A stretch of DNA of 37,450 nucleotides. It comes from Acidobacteriota bacterium (GTDB lineage: Bacteria; Acidobacteriota; Vicinamibacteria; Vicinamibacterales; 2-12-FULL-66-21). The notes under the pieces were generated by a model. It was given only the letters and a program-made list of their open reading frames with translations. It did not search any database and was not told the origin of the DNA. Positions 25,691-35,274 of this stretch are shown piece after piece. Within the stretch, counting starts at the first letter, position 1; every line of letters begins with the position of its first letter. The position numbers and the translations under genes were made by a program. Where the stretch lies: NCBI GenBank assembly GCA_003223835.1, contig QHWR01000021.1:1-37450 (forward strand). The letters are read 5' to 3'.

Positions 25691-28663
25691 ATGGTTTGCC
25701 CTCATTGCGGAACCGACACGCCGTCCCCGGCTGTTCATTGCCGCAGCTGTCTGACCCCGCTGCCCACCCCGAGGCCTGTTCCGGGAATCTCTGACCCTTC
25801 GGCCGTCACCATCGGTCCTGACCCGTCCGCGCCAACCATCGGTCCCTCGGCGACGGCGGGTCCCGGCGCGGGTCCGCTCGCGCCCGGCGCGCCGTTCGGG
25901 ACACGCTACCGCATCCTGCGGGAGCTTGGCGCCGGCGGCATGGGCGTCGTCTACCAGGCGTGGGATTCCGAGCTGGGCGTCGCGGTCGCTCTCAAAGTCA
26001 TTCGGCCGGAAGTGAGCTCCGACCCGTACGCGGCGCGCGAAGTGGAACGCCGCTTCAAGCGTGAGCTGCTCCTCGCGCGTCAGGTCACGCACAAGCACGT
26101 CGTGCGCATCCACGATCTCGGCGAAATCGACGGCATCAAGTACCTCACGATGCCGTACATCGAGGGACGCGACCTCGCGCAGGTGCTGCGCGAGGAAGGG
26201 CATCTCGGCGTTCAGCAGGGGCTGCGGTTCGCGAAACAGATCGCCGACGGGCTCCTCGCCGCGCACGAGGCGGGCGTCGTGCACCGTGACCTGAAACCCG
26301 AGAACGTCATGATCGACCTGGAGAACCAGGCGCAGATCATGGACTTCGGGATTTCCCGCTCCGTGAGCGGTCCCGCGCCCGGCACGGCGACGGCGGTCGG
26401 CGCGGTGCTCGGCACGCTCGAGTACATGGCGCCCGAGCAGGCGCGCGGCGTCCCGGTCGATCACCGCGCCGACATCTATTCGTTCGGCCTGATCGTCCAC
26501 GACATGTTCGCGGGACGACGGCGGCTCAGCACGTCCGAGAGCGCGCTCGCCGAGATGATGGGGCGCATGCAGCAGCCGCCGCCGCCGGTGCGGACGCTCG
26601 TGCCGGAGGTCCCCGAAGATCTCGACCGGATCGTCTCGCGGTGTCTGCACCCGGATCCCGAGCAGCGTTACGCGAAGACGGCGGATCTGGTCGCGGAGCT
26701 GAACGCGCTCGACGCCGATGGCCGCGTGGTGCGCGTCAAGCCGCCGGTGATGCACTGGCGCACGGCCTCCGCTGCGCTGCTCGTGTTGCTGATCGCGGTG
26801 GTTGCCGCCGTCGCGTGGATGTGGCAACAGCGTCCGCCGCGGGGACAAACGGCGGCCGCCGCGCGTGACCCGGTCTCCGTGCTGATCGCCGACTTCGACA
26901 ATCGCGCCGGCGATCCCGTGTTCGACGGATCGCTCGAGCAGGCGCTCGCGATCGCGATGGAGGGCGCGTCCTTCATTACCGCACTGCCGCACCGCGACGC
27001 CATGCGGGCGGCCGCGCAGATCAAGCCGGACGCGCGTTTGAATCAGGAGATGGCGCAGCTGGTCTCGCGCCGCGAAGGTGTGAAGGTGGTCCTCGCCGGG
27101 ACCGTCGAGCAGCAGGGTGCCGGATATCGAATCACGGTCAAGGCGATCGATGCGCTGCCGGCCCGGGAAATCGCATCCGCGAGCCGCACCGCATCGTCGA
27201 AGGCGGAGGTGCTCGACAGCATCGCGAAGGTCGCCACAGAGTTGCGGGGCGCGCTGGGCGACAAGGACATCAAGAGCAGCACGATCGCGGCGGAGGAAAC
27301 GTTCACCGCCTCGTCTCTTGACGCCGTCCGGGAGTATTCGCTCGCGCAGGATCTCGCCTCCGCGGGAAAGGACGAGGACGCCGTCGTCCATTATCGGAAG
27401 GCGACCGAGATCGACGCGAATTTCGGGCGCGCGTACTCAGGATGGGCACTGAGCGCGTTCAGCCTCGGACGGCAGGACGAGGCGCGGACGCTGTGGAACC
27501 GCGCGCTCTCGCTCATGAACCGGATGACCGACCGCGAGAAATACCGGACGCTGGGACTGTATTACGTCGCCGTCGCCGGAGACTACGAGAAAGCGGTCGA
27601 GAACTACTCGATGCTCGTGAAGCTGTATCCGGCCGACGGCGTCGGCCACAGCAATCTGGCCGTCGCCGAGTTCCTGTCGTTGAATTTCGCGAAAGCCGTC
27701 CAGGAAGGCCAGTACGCGGCCTCGATCTACCCGAAGAACGCGAAGTTCCGGAACAACCTGGCGCTCTACGCGATGTACGCGGGGGACTTCGACCGCGGCG
27801 CGACCGAAGCCCGCGCGGTCCTCGAGCAGTCGCCCGGTTACGTCAAGGCTTTCCTGCCGCTGGCCGCCGCGGCGGTGGCCGCCGACAAGCTGCCCGACGC
27901 GCGGGCCGCCTACAGCAACATGGCGCGCACGGGGGTCCGCGGCGCGTCTCTCGCGAACATGGGCCTCTCGGACCTGGCGTTGTATGAAGGACGCGCGGAT
28001 GAAGCGGCCGCGACGCTGACGAACGGCATCGCGGACGATCGGCGCGAACGCAACGTCGCCGGGCTGACGGCCAAGTACATCGCGCTCGCGGAAACGCAGC
28101 TGCTCGCCGGACGGAACAAGGACGTTCGCGCGACGGTCCAGCTCGCGCTGAAGGAAAGCCGGGCCGAATCCGTGATGGTCGCGTCGGCGTCCCTCCTCGC
28201 TCGTGCCGGGGCAGTTGACGAGGCGCGCAAGCTCAGCGCGGAACTGGCCGATCGCGTCCCCAATCAGAGCCGCGCGTATGCCGCGGTCATCGATGGGGAG
28301 ATCGGGCTGGCACAAGGGAAGTTCGTTCAGGCGATCGAGGGGTTCCGCCGCGCGCTGAAGCTCGCGGATCTCTGGCTCGCGCGCTTCGGGCTCGGCGTCG
28401 CCGAGACGCAGGCCGGGCTGTTTGCCCAGGCGGAGCCGGATCTCGAGCAGTGCCTGAAGCGCCGCGGCGAGGCCACGGCCGTGTTCCTCGACGATCAGCC
28501 GACGTTCAGGGAGTTGCCGCCGGTCTACTACTGGCTCGGGCGCGCGCAGGAGGGGCTGCAGATGAAGAGCGCGGCCGACCATTACCGGCGCTATCTCGCC
28601 ATCCGGGGCGCGGCCACTCTCGATCCGCTCCTCGAGGACGCGCGCAAGCGGACGACGCCCTGA
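25691..28663 (+). CDS. Zinc-ribbon Ser/Thr protein kinase with TM segment, TolB-like and TPR extracytoplasmic region
   Basis: A 990-aa protein. Residues 1-20 form a zinc ribbon (CPHC and CRSC). The Hanks-type kinase domain spans about 70-340: glycine loop GAGGMGVV (80-87), K102, HRDLKPEN (198-205), DFG (218-220) and APE (247-249), so it should be active. A Pro-rich linker precedes it. One TM helix lies at 358-378. Beyond it, residues 392-540 resemble a TolB N-terminal-like domain (SVLIADFDNRAGDPVFDGSL), followed by many TPR units (for example YRKATEIDANFGRAYSGWAL). This layout is common in Acidobacteriota and suggests an extracytoplasmic sensor linked to cytoplasmic phosphorylation. The signal sensed is unknown. 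It is convergent with the large secreted protein, 19 bp apart. Confidence 0.9.
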   Translation: MVCPHCGTDTPSPAVHCRSCLTPLPTPRPVPGISDPSAVTIGPDPSAPTIGPSATAGPGAGPLAPGAPFGTRYRILRELGAGGMGVVYQAWDSELGVAVALKVIRPEVSSDPYAAREVERRFKRELLLARQVTHKHVVRIHDLGEIDGIKYLTMPYIEGRDLAQVLREEGHLGVQQGLRFAKQIADGLLAAHEAGVVHRDLKPENVMIDLENQAQIMDFGISRSVSGPAPGTATAVGAVLGTLEYMAPEQARGVPVDHRADIYSFGLIVHDMFAGRRRLSTSESALAEMMGRMQQPPPPVRTLVPEVPEDLDRIVSRCLHPDPEQRYAKTADLVAELNALDADGRVVRVKPPVMHWRTASAALLVLLIAVVAAVAWMWQQRPPRGQTAAAARDPVSVLIADFDNRAGDPVFDGSLEQALAIAMEGASFITALPHRDAMRAAAQIKPDARLNQEMAQLVSRREGVKVVLAGTVEQQGAGYRITVKAIDALPAREIASASRTASSKAEVLDSIAKVATELRGALGDKDIKSSTIAAEETFTASSLDAVREYSLAQDLASAGKDEDAVVHYRKATEIDANFGRAYSGWALSAFSLGRQDEARTLWNRALSLMNRMTDREKYRTLGLYYVAVAGDYEKAVENYSMLVKLYPADGVGHSNLAVAEFLSLNFAKAVQEGQYAASIYPKNAKFRNNLALYAMYAGDFDRGATEARAVLEQSPGYVKAFLPLAAAAVAADKLPDARAAYSNMARTGVRGASLANMGLSDLALYEGRADEAAATLTNGIADDRRERNVAGLTAKYIALAETQLLAGRNKDVRATVQLALKESRAESVMVASASLLARAGAVDEARKLSAELADRVPNQSRAYAAVIDGEIGLAQGKFVQAIEGFRRALKLADLWLARFGLGVAETQAGLFAQAEPDLEQCLKRRGEATAVFLDDQPTFRELPPVYYWLGRAQEGLQMKSAADHYRRYLAIRGAATLDPLLEDARKRTTP

Positions 28664-28682
28664 GCGCCGCCCGCGCGTCCGC

Positions 28683-31600
28683 TCACCGAGACGAATTCAA
28701 CGTGATCTGCGGAACGAAGACGTTTGGATTCTGCGGGAATCCGTCCACCGGAGATTGCCACGCGCGCTGAATCTGGAACCAGCCGGCGGGCGAACCCTCG
28801 TACGGCTGCGTGCCGTTGAGCGACCACCCGGTGGGCTGCAGGAACGTCCCGCTGCCGCCGGTGACATAGAACGCCGCGAGATACGTCCCCCCGGCCTGGA
28901 GAATCGCCTGCACCGGAATAGTAATCGTCTGCTGCTGGCCTGCGGGCGCCAGACCGCTGCCCGACCACAGCAGTTGCCCCGCGATGTTGTAGATTCGCGC
29001 GCCGATGGTCGTGGGCGCGAACACGTTGAAGCCGCTGAGCGTCATCGTCGCGACCGACACCGGCTGGTTGCCCTCGACCACGAACTCGACGCCGCGGGTC
29101 TCGCTGTAGCTCTGGCCCTGGACGAACGAGCCCGCCGCCGCCGGCGCCAGATTCACCGCCGTCAGAGATGACGCCGGCGCGCCCGTGATCTTCACGCTCA
29201 CGCCGTTCCGCCGGAAGGTGTCGAGCGGTGGCGACGTGCCCTCGGTCTCCTTCGTCGGATTGCTCGTCACGCAATTCGGATCGTTCAGTCCGCAATTGCT
29301 GACGTCGTAGTACAGGTTGAGACCCGCCGGATTCACCTGGGACATCGCGAACGTGACGATCGAGCCGGGCGTCACCGCGGGCGATGATGGGAACGTAAAC
29401 GTCACCGGCGTGTTCGCGTTGATCGACGCCGGCACCGTGACGGTCGCGAGGCTCGTGCCGATGATCGGGCCGTCGTAGGTGCCGCCCCGCGCGGTCATCG
29501 CGACGGTATAGGTTCCGGCCGTGACGGCTTTCATGAACACGGTCACCGACGACAACGTCGTTCCCGGATACGACGGCAGGTAGAAACCGCGGTCGATGAA
29601 GTCGCCGCCCGACGCCTGCGCCGGCGTGAAGTCGAGCAGCACGTGATCGCCGACCGTCAGGTTGTCGAGGAACAGGTTGCCGAACTGCGCGCCGATCTCG
29701 ACGCGTCCGATCCCAGGCGCATTCGCGATCGAGATCAGCTCCTCGCGATACTGGCCGCAGCACGCCGTCGACGGCGTATACAACCGGCCGTTTCTCTGAA
29801 TCTGCCCGGACGAAATCGGGGCGCCGTCCGTGTCGAACGCTGCCACGCTGAAGCTCACGAACTGATCCTGCGGAACCGTCGGCGCGCGCAGCCGGAAGCC
29901 GACGTTGGACGGCGCCGCGGGGAAGGTCAGGATCATCGTGCCGGTGAAGCCTCCGCCGATCGAGCCCGGATTGCGCACGCTGTGATTCGGGGGCTGACCC
30001 GCCGGGTCGACGCCCGTCGAGTCGAGGAGCGTCACGTAGTTGTTCACCTGCGGTGTGATGAGCGCATCGAACGAGAAGATCACGCCGCGGCTGGCAAACT
30101 GAGTCGTGACCTGGCAGCCGTTGCAGGCGGGCGTGCCGTCCGGGAACATCTCGAAGCTGATCGCGCCGATATCGAACGTCGACGAGATGCGTTTGGCCGG
30201 GCCGGCGGTGGCGGCCAGGCGATCGTCGTTTCCGCCGGTGTCCACGGTCAGACCCGGGAAGGTCGCGATGCCGGTTGCATCGGTCACCGCCGTCAGCGTG
30301 CCCAGCAGCGTTGGCGTCCCGGAACTCGACACGAGCGACAAGGTCACGGACACGCCCGGGACCACCGCGTTGGACGGATCCGTCGCGCGAACCTGCACGG
30401 GAAACGCCATCGGCTGATTCGCGGCGGTGTCCTGCGGCTGCGCGACGAACGCGAGCAAGGTCGCGACCAACGGCGGAACCGCGACCTCCGGGACGTCCGG
30501 CGCGTTCGGATCGAGCAGGATCTGCGTGTTGATCGCCTGCGCCACGACCGCCGGCGCCACCACGTCCTTCGGCTTGAAGGTGATCGCGTCCGTCTTGATC
30601 GGATCGTAGACGCGCAGTGTGACCTTCACGGCGTCCCCCGGCGCGAGCGCCACCGTGGCATTCGTCACCGATCCGTCCGTCAGGTTCGGGTTCGCGAGAT
30701 CCGGACTCGAAGGGTCGATGAACGCCGGGTTCGGAATGCTCGTCACGAGCACGCTGTGAGTTTCGAAATCCAGCGCGCAGCCGGCTGCGGCGGGCGTCTT
30801 GTAGATGCGGTGGAGAATCAACTGGGTATGGAACCCGGGCGGCACGGCGTTGTTCGACAGGAGCTTCACGGTGTACGAAGCGGCCGTGTTCCCATGGTTC
30901 TCCATCGTCCACGTCGTGTCCTCGATCGTCGCATTCGCGAGATCGGGATTCGAAAGATCGGGGTTGGCGAGGTCCGGGTTCTCCACGCCGACGTTCGCCA
31001 GATCGGGATTGCTCAAATCGGGATTCGCGAGATCGGGATTCGCGAGATCCGGGTTGCTGAGATCGGGGTTCGCGGTCGAGACGTTCGCGAGGTCCGGGTT
31101 CGCCAAATCAGGATTCGCGAGGTCCGGATTCGCCAGGTCGGGGTTCGCGAGGTCCGGATTCGACAGATCCGGGTTGTACACCTCCGTCGCGTTCGCGCCT
31201 GAGATCGGTGCGTTGCTCAAGTCGGGGTTGCTCAGATCCGGGTTGGCGAGATCCGGGTTGCTGAGATCCGGATTGAGCAGCACCTGCGCCGACAGGCCTC
31301 CGTTGACCGGCGATCCGCCGAGTCCCTGCGTCTCCTGCACCGTGACGTTCACGGATGCGCCGGGATTGTTCGGCGCGGTGACGAAGACCGTCCGCGCCGC
31401 GCTCGAGTACGGATTGATCTCGACGTCGAGCGTCATCACGGCGGGCCCGAGCTGCACGAACGACGCGAGGACGCCGTTCGCCGGCGGCTGAATGATCAGG
31501 CGGAAATCGCGCCGTTTGCTCGTCGCGTTCTGCGCGAAGACGGTGAAGGCGCGCTGGATGGCGACGATCGATCCGGGATTGAACGGATCGTTGATGACGC

Positions 31601-33632
31601 CCAGCCGCTTGCTGTTCCCGAGCGAGCCGGCGAGCAAGCCATCGGTGACGAGCGCGGTGTAGGGGTTCTGGTTGCGGATGCCGGTCTGCCCCGCGGAACA
31701 GGTCGGGCGTGCCTGCCCGGGATCGAAGGCGCTGCTCGCGAGGCCAATGGTCACCGGCGTGTAGTTCTGCCAGTTGCCGTCGGCGGGCGGCCGGACATCC
31801 CGGTTGTCGGCCCAGCCGACGTGATAGACGTTCGACCCGCCAGTCGAGGCGGCCCAGGTGCCATTGGGCTGCGGGACGTAGCGCGGCACGGCCGCGGCGT
31901 CGATGTAGTCGCCGATGAACGGAGAACGGCCGTTGTTGAACAGCGGCAGGTTGCCCGCGAAGAACTTCAGTTGCTCGAGGAAGTGCGGCGTGTTCGACCT
32001 CGGGTACGAGTAATCGTTGTCGGTGATCGGGTAGCTCGACACCTTTGCCGACGGTCCGGACGCCGCAGGGTTCGCAAGATTGATGCGGAGGATGCGCACG
32101 TCGAGCGTATGGCGCCGCTTGAGCGGCGGCGCGACGAGTGGCGCGCCCGTGTTCGGGTCCGGCACCGCGTCCATCAGGTATCTCGTGAAGACCTTCGCCG
32201 GACTGGAACCCGGCGTCGCGGGATCGAGGTCGCTCTTCGGCGCCGGCTTGCGCGACTCGTCGTACTTCAGCTCATCATCCGACGTGCCCGGCACGTTGTC
32301 GGGGCCTGGACCGATCACGATCGGATCGAACAGACCGATCGTGTGGTCTTCGCGCGCGTCGAGGAAGGCGGCCACGAGCTGGTTGCCGCGTGCCGCGAGC
32401 GCCGGCTGGAACTGGTGTCCCCGCATGCCGACGGGATCTTCCAGGGGCACCGGCGCGGAACAGATCAGCGCCGACGAACACGTCGCGAGCACGATCCGGC
32501 CGTCGCCCGTGGCCGGCGAGCGCTGGCTCCACGCGACGTAGGCGTTGCCGTTCAAGACTTTCATCGTCGGGTACGCGGTCGTTCTGAACGACACGATGCT
32601 CGTGCCCTGCTCGAACGGCGTGATTGGAGCGGCGACCGGAACGGCCTTCGTGAACGTCTTGCCGAAGTCGGTGGATTTCGCGATCAGAATCGAATGCGGC
32701 TGTGTCTGGCTTGCCACCTGCCGCCACGCGATGTACAGCGCGCCGGTGGCGTCGTCCACGGACATCGTGATGCCCTGGTTGATCGGATACCCTTCGCTGA
32801 CCTTGACGGGCTGTTCGAACGAGATGCCGCCATTCAGCGAACGTGCGACCATCATCTTTGTTCGGACGTTGTTGTCGTTGCCGACGAACTCCGTCCACGC
32901 GAGGTACACCACGCCAACCGGGAACGATTGCGCGGGAACGCCGTTCTGCGCCGCGATATTCATGACCTGAGCGCCCGGCCGCGGACGGTCCACTTCAATC
33001 CACGTCTTGTCGAGGAACTTCGAGTTGCTGGTCGCGACGACGGTCGTGCCGAGATTCGCGAACGGAAAGCCGTTCTCCGTGTTGTTGTTGTCGATGACGG
33101 TCGTGATGAAGACGGCGCTCGGCTGGTTGTTGCCGCGGATGAACGCGATGCCGCTCATGTAGCACAGCCCGTTCGTGGTGCAGCGGACCGTCGCGTCGGC
33201 GGCCGCCTGATAAGGCTTCAAGGGGTGCGTCGGGTTCGGGTCACGCGGGTGACCGGGATGCAGAAAGCTCCGCCACCTCGCGCCGCCGTCGGTGGTCCAG
33301 TAGAATCCGAGCCACGCATCGCCGGCGGACTCGCCCGTTCCGGCGAGTCCCTGCACGACCTGCACGTCCACGAGCCGGTAATCGTTCGCGCTCGCGAGAC
33401 AGTGCAGCGGATTGCGCGTCGAGCAATCCAGGGTGACCTCGTTCTGGCGCTGCAGGTTTGGATCGCCTTCGAGCTGGAACGGGTTCAGCGTCAGCACCGC
33501 GGGCCCGCCGACCATGTTGACGTTCTTGCCCGGAACGAGTTGATCCTGCGCCACGACGGTCGTCGTCGCGAGACCGAAGATCGCGGCGAGTATCCCAAGC
33601 ACACGGCGCGGCGACCGGAAACACGTCTTCAT
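28683..33632 (-). CDS. Very large secreted protein with sialidase-like Asp boxes and NPDL pentapeptide repeats
   Basis: A 1649-aa protein with a signal peptide (MKTCFRSPRRVLGILAAIFG to about residue 28). The start at 33632 has GGGGGT upstream. Residues 30-650 look like a BNR/sialidase-type beta-propeller, with Asp-box-like motifs TTDGGARW (113-120), SLNGGISF (265-272) and STDFGKTF (320-327). Around 786-905 are 18 copies of NPDL(A/S) in blocks of 4, 6, 5 and 3, interrupted by short linkers. An Ig-like (Big-type) domain follows near 1040-1140 (DPSNAVVPGVSVTLSLVSSS), then beta-rich modules to the end. I see no sorting motif or C-terminal anchor. A cell-surface or released adhesin or glycan-binding protein is plausible; catalytic sialidase residues were not identified. 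Confidence 0.85.
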   Translation of the reverse strand: MKTCFRSPRRVLGILAAIFGLATTTVVAQDQLVPGKNVNMVGGPAVLTLNPFQLEGDPNLQRQNEVTLDCSTRNPLHCLASANDYRLVDVQVVQGLAGTGESAGDAWLGFYWTTDGGARWRSFLHPGHPRDPNPTHPLKPYQAAADATVRCTTNGLCYMSGIAFIRGNNQPSAVFITTVIDNNNTENGFPFANLGTTVVATSNSKFLDKTWIEVDRPRPGAQVMNIAAQNGVPAQSFPVGVVYLAWTEFVGNDNNVRTKMMVARSLNGGISFEQPVKVSEGYPINQGITMSVDDATGALYIAWRQVASQTQPHSILIAKSTDFGKTFTKAVPVAAPITPFEQGTSIVSFRTTAYPTMKVLNGNAYVAWSQRSPATGDGRIVLATCSSALICSAPVPLEDPVGMRGHQFQPALAARGNQLVAAFLDAREDHTIGLFDPIVIGPGPDNVPGTSDDELKYDESRKPAPKSDLDPATPGSSPAKVFTRYLMDAVPDPNTGAPLVAPPLKRRHTLDVRILRINLANPAASGPSAKVSSYPITDNDYSYPRSNTPHFLEQLKFFAGNLPLFNNGRSPFIGDYIDAAAVPRYVPQPNGTWAASTGGSNVYHVGWADNRDVRPPADGNWQNYTPVTIGLASSAFDPGQARPTCSAGQTGIRNQNPYTALVTDGLLAGSLGNSKRLGVINDPFNPGSIVAIQRAFTVFAQNATSKRRDFRLIIQPPANGVLASFVQLGPAVMTLDVEINPYSSAARTVFVTAPNNPGASVNVTVQETQGLGGSPVNGGLSAQVLLNPDLSNPDLANPDLSNPDLSNAPISGANATEVYNPDLSNPDLANPDLANPDLANPDLANPDLANVSTANPDLSNPDLANPDLANPDLSNPDLANVGVENPDLANPDLSNPDLANATIEDTTWTMENHGNTAASYTVKLLSNNAVPPGFHTQLILHRIYKTPAAAGCALDFETHSVLVTSIPNPAFIDPSSPDLANPNLTDGSVTNATVALAPGDAVKVTLRVYDPIKTDAITFKPKDVVAPAVVAQAINTQILLDPNAPDVPEVAVPPLVATLLAFVAQPQDTAANQPMAFPVQVRATDPSNAVVPGVSVTLSLVSSSGTPTLLGTLTAVTDATGIATFPGLTVDTGGNDDRLAATAGPAKRISSTFDIGAISFEMFPDGTPACNGCQVTTQFASRGVIFSFDALITPQVNNYVTLLDSTGVDPAGQPPNHSVRNPGSIGGGFTGTMILTFPAAPSNVGFRLRAPTVPQDQFVSFSVAAFDTDGAPISSGQIQRNGRLYTPSTACCGQYREELISIANAPGIGRVEIGAQFGNLFLDNLTVGDHVLLDFTPAQASGGDFIDRGFYLPSYPGTTLSSVTVFMKAVTAGTYTVAMTARGGTYDGPIIGTSLATVTVPASINANTPVTFTFPSSPAVTPGSIVTFAMSQVNPAGLNLYYDVSNCGLNDPNCVTSNPTKETEGTSPPLDTFRRNGVSVKITGAPASSLTAVNLAPAAAGSFVQGQSYSETRGVEFVVEGNQPVSVATMTLSGFNVFAPTTIGARIYNIAGQLLWSGSGLAPAGQQQTITIPVQAILQAGGTYLAAFYVTGGSGTFLQPTGWSLNGTQPYEGSPAGWFQIQRAWQSPVDGFPQNPNVFVPQITLNSSR
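30930..31275 (-). repeat. 15-bp coding tandem repeats encoding NPDL(A/S)
   Basis: Degenerate 15-bp units (plus-strand form about TTCGCGAGATCCGGG), 18 in all, in phase with the gene. Units vary at synonymous positions (AAT/AAC, GAT/GAC), which suggests age and selection on the peptide more than recent slippage. Spacer blocks NVSTA and NVGVE keep the five-residue period. Confidence 0.93.
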
Positions 33633-33681
33633 ATAACCCCCGAGGGGAGCAGCGAGGTTCACACACGTCCGGCCGGGAGAA

Positions 33682-33699
33682 GTTCCGTGCGTACGGAAC
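33682..33699. promoter_or_regulatory. Palindrome GTTCCGT-gcgt-ACGGAAC, possible operator
   Basis: An 18-bp perfect inverted repeat with 7-bp arms and a 4-bp centre. It lies 50 bp upstream of the large secreted protein's start codon, in the 253-bp divergent region shared with the permease gene. It is not followed by a T-run and does not resemble the dispersed palindromes, so a dimeric regulator site is possible. No regulator gene is adjacent. The same region has an 8-T run at 33813-33820; otherwise I see nothing in it. Confidence 0.45.
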
Positions 33700-33885
33700 A
33701 GGAGGGTGCGAGTTCGCAGGTCCTCCGTTACCTACGCGCTCACGGCCATTCTTCTAGAGAAAGAGGACGGAGAGTACGCCGGACGCCGTTCCAATCGCAA
33801 GGTTTTTTTTGAGTAAATTCTGTAAGTTGCCCTGAGGCAGCAGAAGGTCTGCTCCTGGCGTGACTTACACTCCTGTCGAGGCAGC

Positions 33886-35274
33886 ATGTCCGAGCTGATC
33901 CGTGCCATCGGGCTGCGTTCCGCGGTGCTCTTCGTCCTGGGCAGCGTCATCGGATCGGGCATCTTTCTGACGACGGGGGTCATGGCGGCGGCGCTGCCGT
34001 CGACGCTGCTGTTGCTCGGGGCGTGGACGCTGGGGGGTGTCTTTGCGCTGACCGGGGGCCTGACGTACGCCGAGATGGGCGCGATGTTTCCACGCTCGGG
34101 AGGCGTGTACGTGTTTCTGCGCGAGGCGTGGGGACCGCTGCCGGCGTTTCTGTACGGCTGGGCGGCGCTGCTCGTCGTCGTGAGCGGCGGCATCGCCGCC
34201 GTCGCCGTGGGATTCGCGGATTATCTGAGTTACTTCGTGCCGTCGCTGTCGCCCGCGTCCGTCGTGTGGCGCGTTCCGGTGCCGTGGGGCACGTGGACGA
34301 TCGCCGCCGGCCAGCTCGCGGGGGTGGTCTCTCTGATCGTGCTGGGAGCGATCAACTACGTCGGCGTCCGCAGCGGCAACGGCGTCAACGTGGTGATGAC
34401 GGCCGCGAAAGTCGGCGGCCTCGCCGCGCTGCCGCTGCTCGCGATCGCGGCGCCGCGCGTGACCCCCGCGTGGACGCCGATCGTTCCGGCGGTGCCGCAC
34501 CCGGCGGCGGCGTTCGGCGTCGCGATGATCGCGGTGCTGTGGACGTACGAGGCGTGGTACTTCGTGACGTATGCGGCAGGGGAGATCCGCGAACCCGAGC
34601 GCAACGTCCCGCGCGCGCTGGTGATCGGCATCCTGGCGCTCGCCGCCATTTACATCTCGGTCAACGTGTCGTACTTCTACGCGCTGCGGCTGGACGAGAT
34701 GGCGGGGGTGGCGCGGATCGCCGAACGCAGCGCCGCCGCGCTCGTCGGGCCGCGCGGCGCGACGTTCGTCGCGCTGACGGTCGTCGTCTCGACGTTCGGC
34801 TGCAACGCGGCCGCGATCCTCGCGGGATCGCGGCTGCTGTTCGCGATGGCCGAGGACGGCGTCTTCCTGCCGGTGGCGGGCGCCGTCCACCCGCGGTATC
34901 GCACGCCGCACGTGGCGATCGTGGCGCTGACCCTGTGGTCGATCGTCCTGACGCTGAGCGGCACGTACGAACAGCTCTTCACGTATGTGATGTTCGCCTC
35001 GATCCTCTTCAGTGTCTTTTGCGGTCTCGCGCTCTTCCGGCTGCGCCGGACGCGTCCCGATCAACCGCGGCCGTACCATGCATGGGGATATCCTGTCGTG
35101 CCCGCCCTGTTCGTGATCGGATCGATCGCGTTCGTCGTCAACACGCTGATCGAGCGTCCCGTCGAATCCATCAGCGGCCTCGGCCTGCTCGCGATCGGTC
35201 TGCCGGTCTATTTCTACTGGCGCCGGGCCGCGGGCGGTCGCGGAGCGACGCCCGATCGGATCAGCCACGGATGA
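33886..35274 (+). CDS. APC-family amino acid transporter, LAT/SteT-like
   Basis: A 462-aa inner-membrane transporter with 12 predicted helices. Helix 1 carries VLFVLGSVIGSGIFLTTGVM with the GSGIF substrate-binding bend; YAEMGAMFPRSGGVYVFLRE is the canonical loop after helix 2. WTYEAWYFVTYAAGEIREPERNVPRAL matches the LAT-type helix 6-7 region. This fits bacterial amino acid exchangers such as SteT better than the other APC protein in this window. GAGG lies close upstream of the ATG. The next gene follows in the same direction after 177 bp of repeats. Substrate is unknown, probably a neutral amino acid. Confidence 0.88.
   Translation: MSELIRAIGLRSAVLFVLGSVIGSGIFLTTGVMAAALPSTLLLLGAWTLGGVFALTGGLTYAEMGAMFPRSGGVYVFLREAWGPLPAFLYGWAALLVVVSGGIAAVAVGFADYLSYFVPSLSPASVVWRVPVPWGTWTIAAGQLAGVVSLIVLGAINYVGVRSGNGVNVVMTAAKVGGLAALPLLAIAAPRVTPAWTPIVPAVPHPAAAFGVAMIAVLWTYEAWYFVTYAAGEIREPERNVPRALVIGILALAAIYISVNVSYFYALRLDEMAGVARIAERSAAALVGPRGATFVALTVVVSTFGCNAAAILAGSRLLFAMAEDGVFLPVAGAVHPRYRTPHVAIVALTLWSIVLTLSGTYEQLFTYVMFASILFSVFCGLALFRLRRTRPDQPRPYHAWGYPVVPALFVIGSIAFVVNTLIERPVESISGLGLLAIGLPVYFYWRRAAGGRGATPDRISHG

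Noticed and set aside
25607-27391. A 594-codon minus-strand frame opposite the kinase
   Set aside because: It overlaps the conserved kinase domain, has no motif, and has the composition of a GC-rich shadow.
30930-31275. Possible CRISPR-like array from regularly spaced repeats
   Set aside because: The units are contiguous 15-mers without unique spacers and translate in phase to NPDL repeats; no cas gene is near.
33811-33820. Poly-T run as a terminator or phase-variable tract
   Set aside because: No GC-rich stem precedes it on the plus strand, and it is outside any coding frame and too far from a clear promoter to call.
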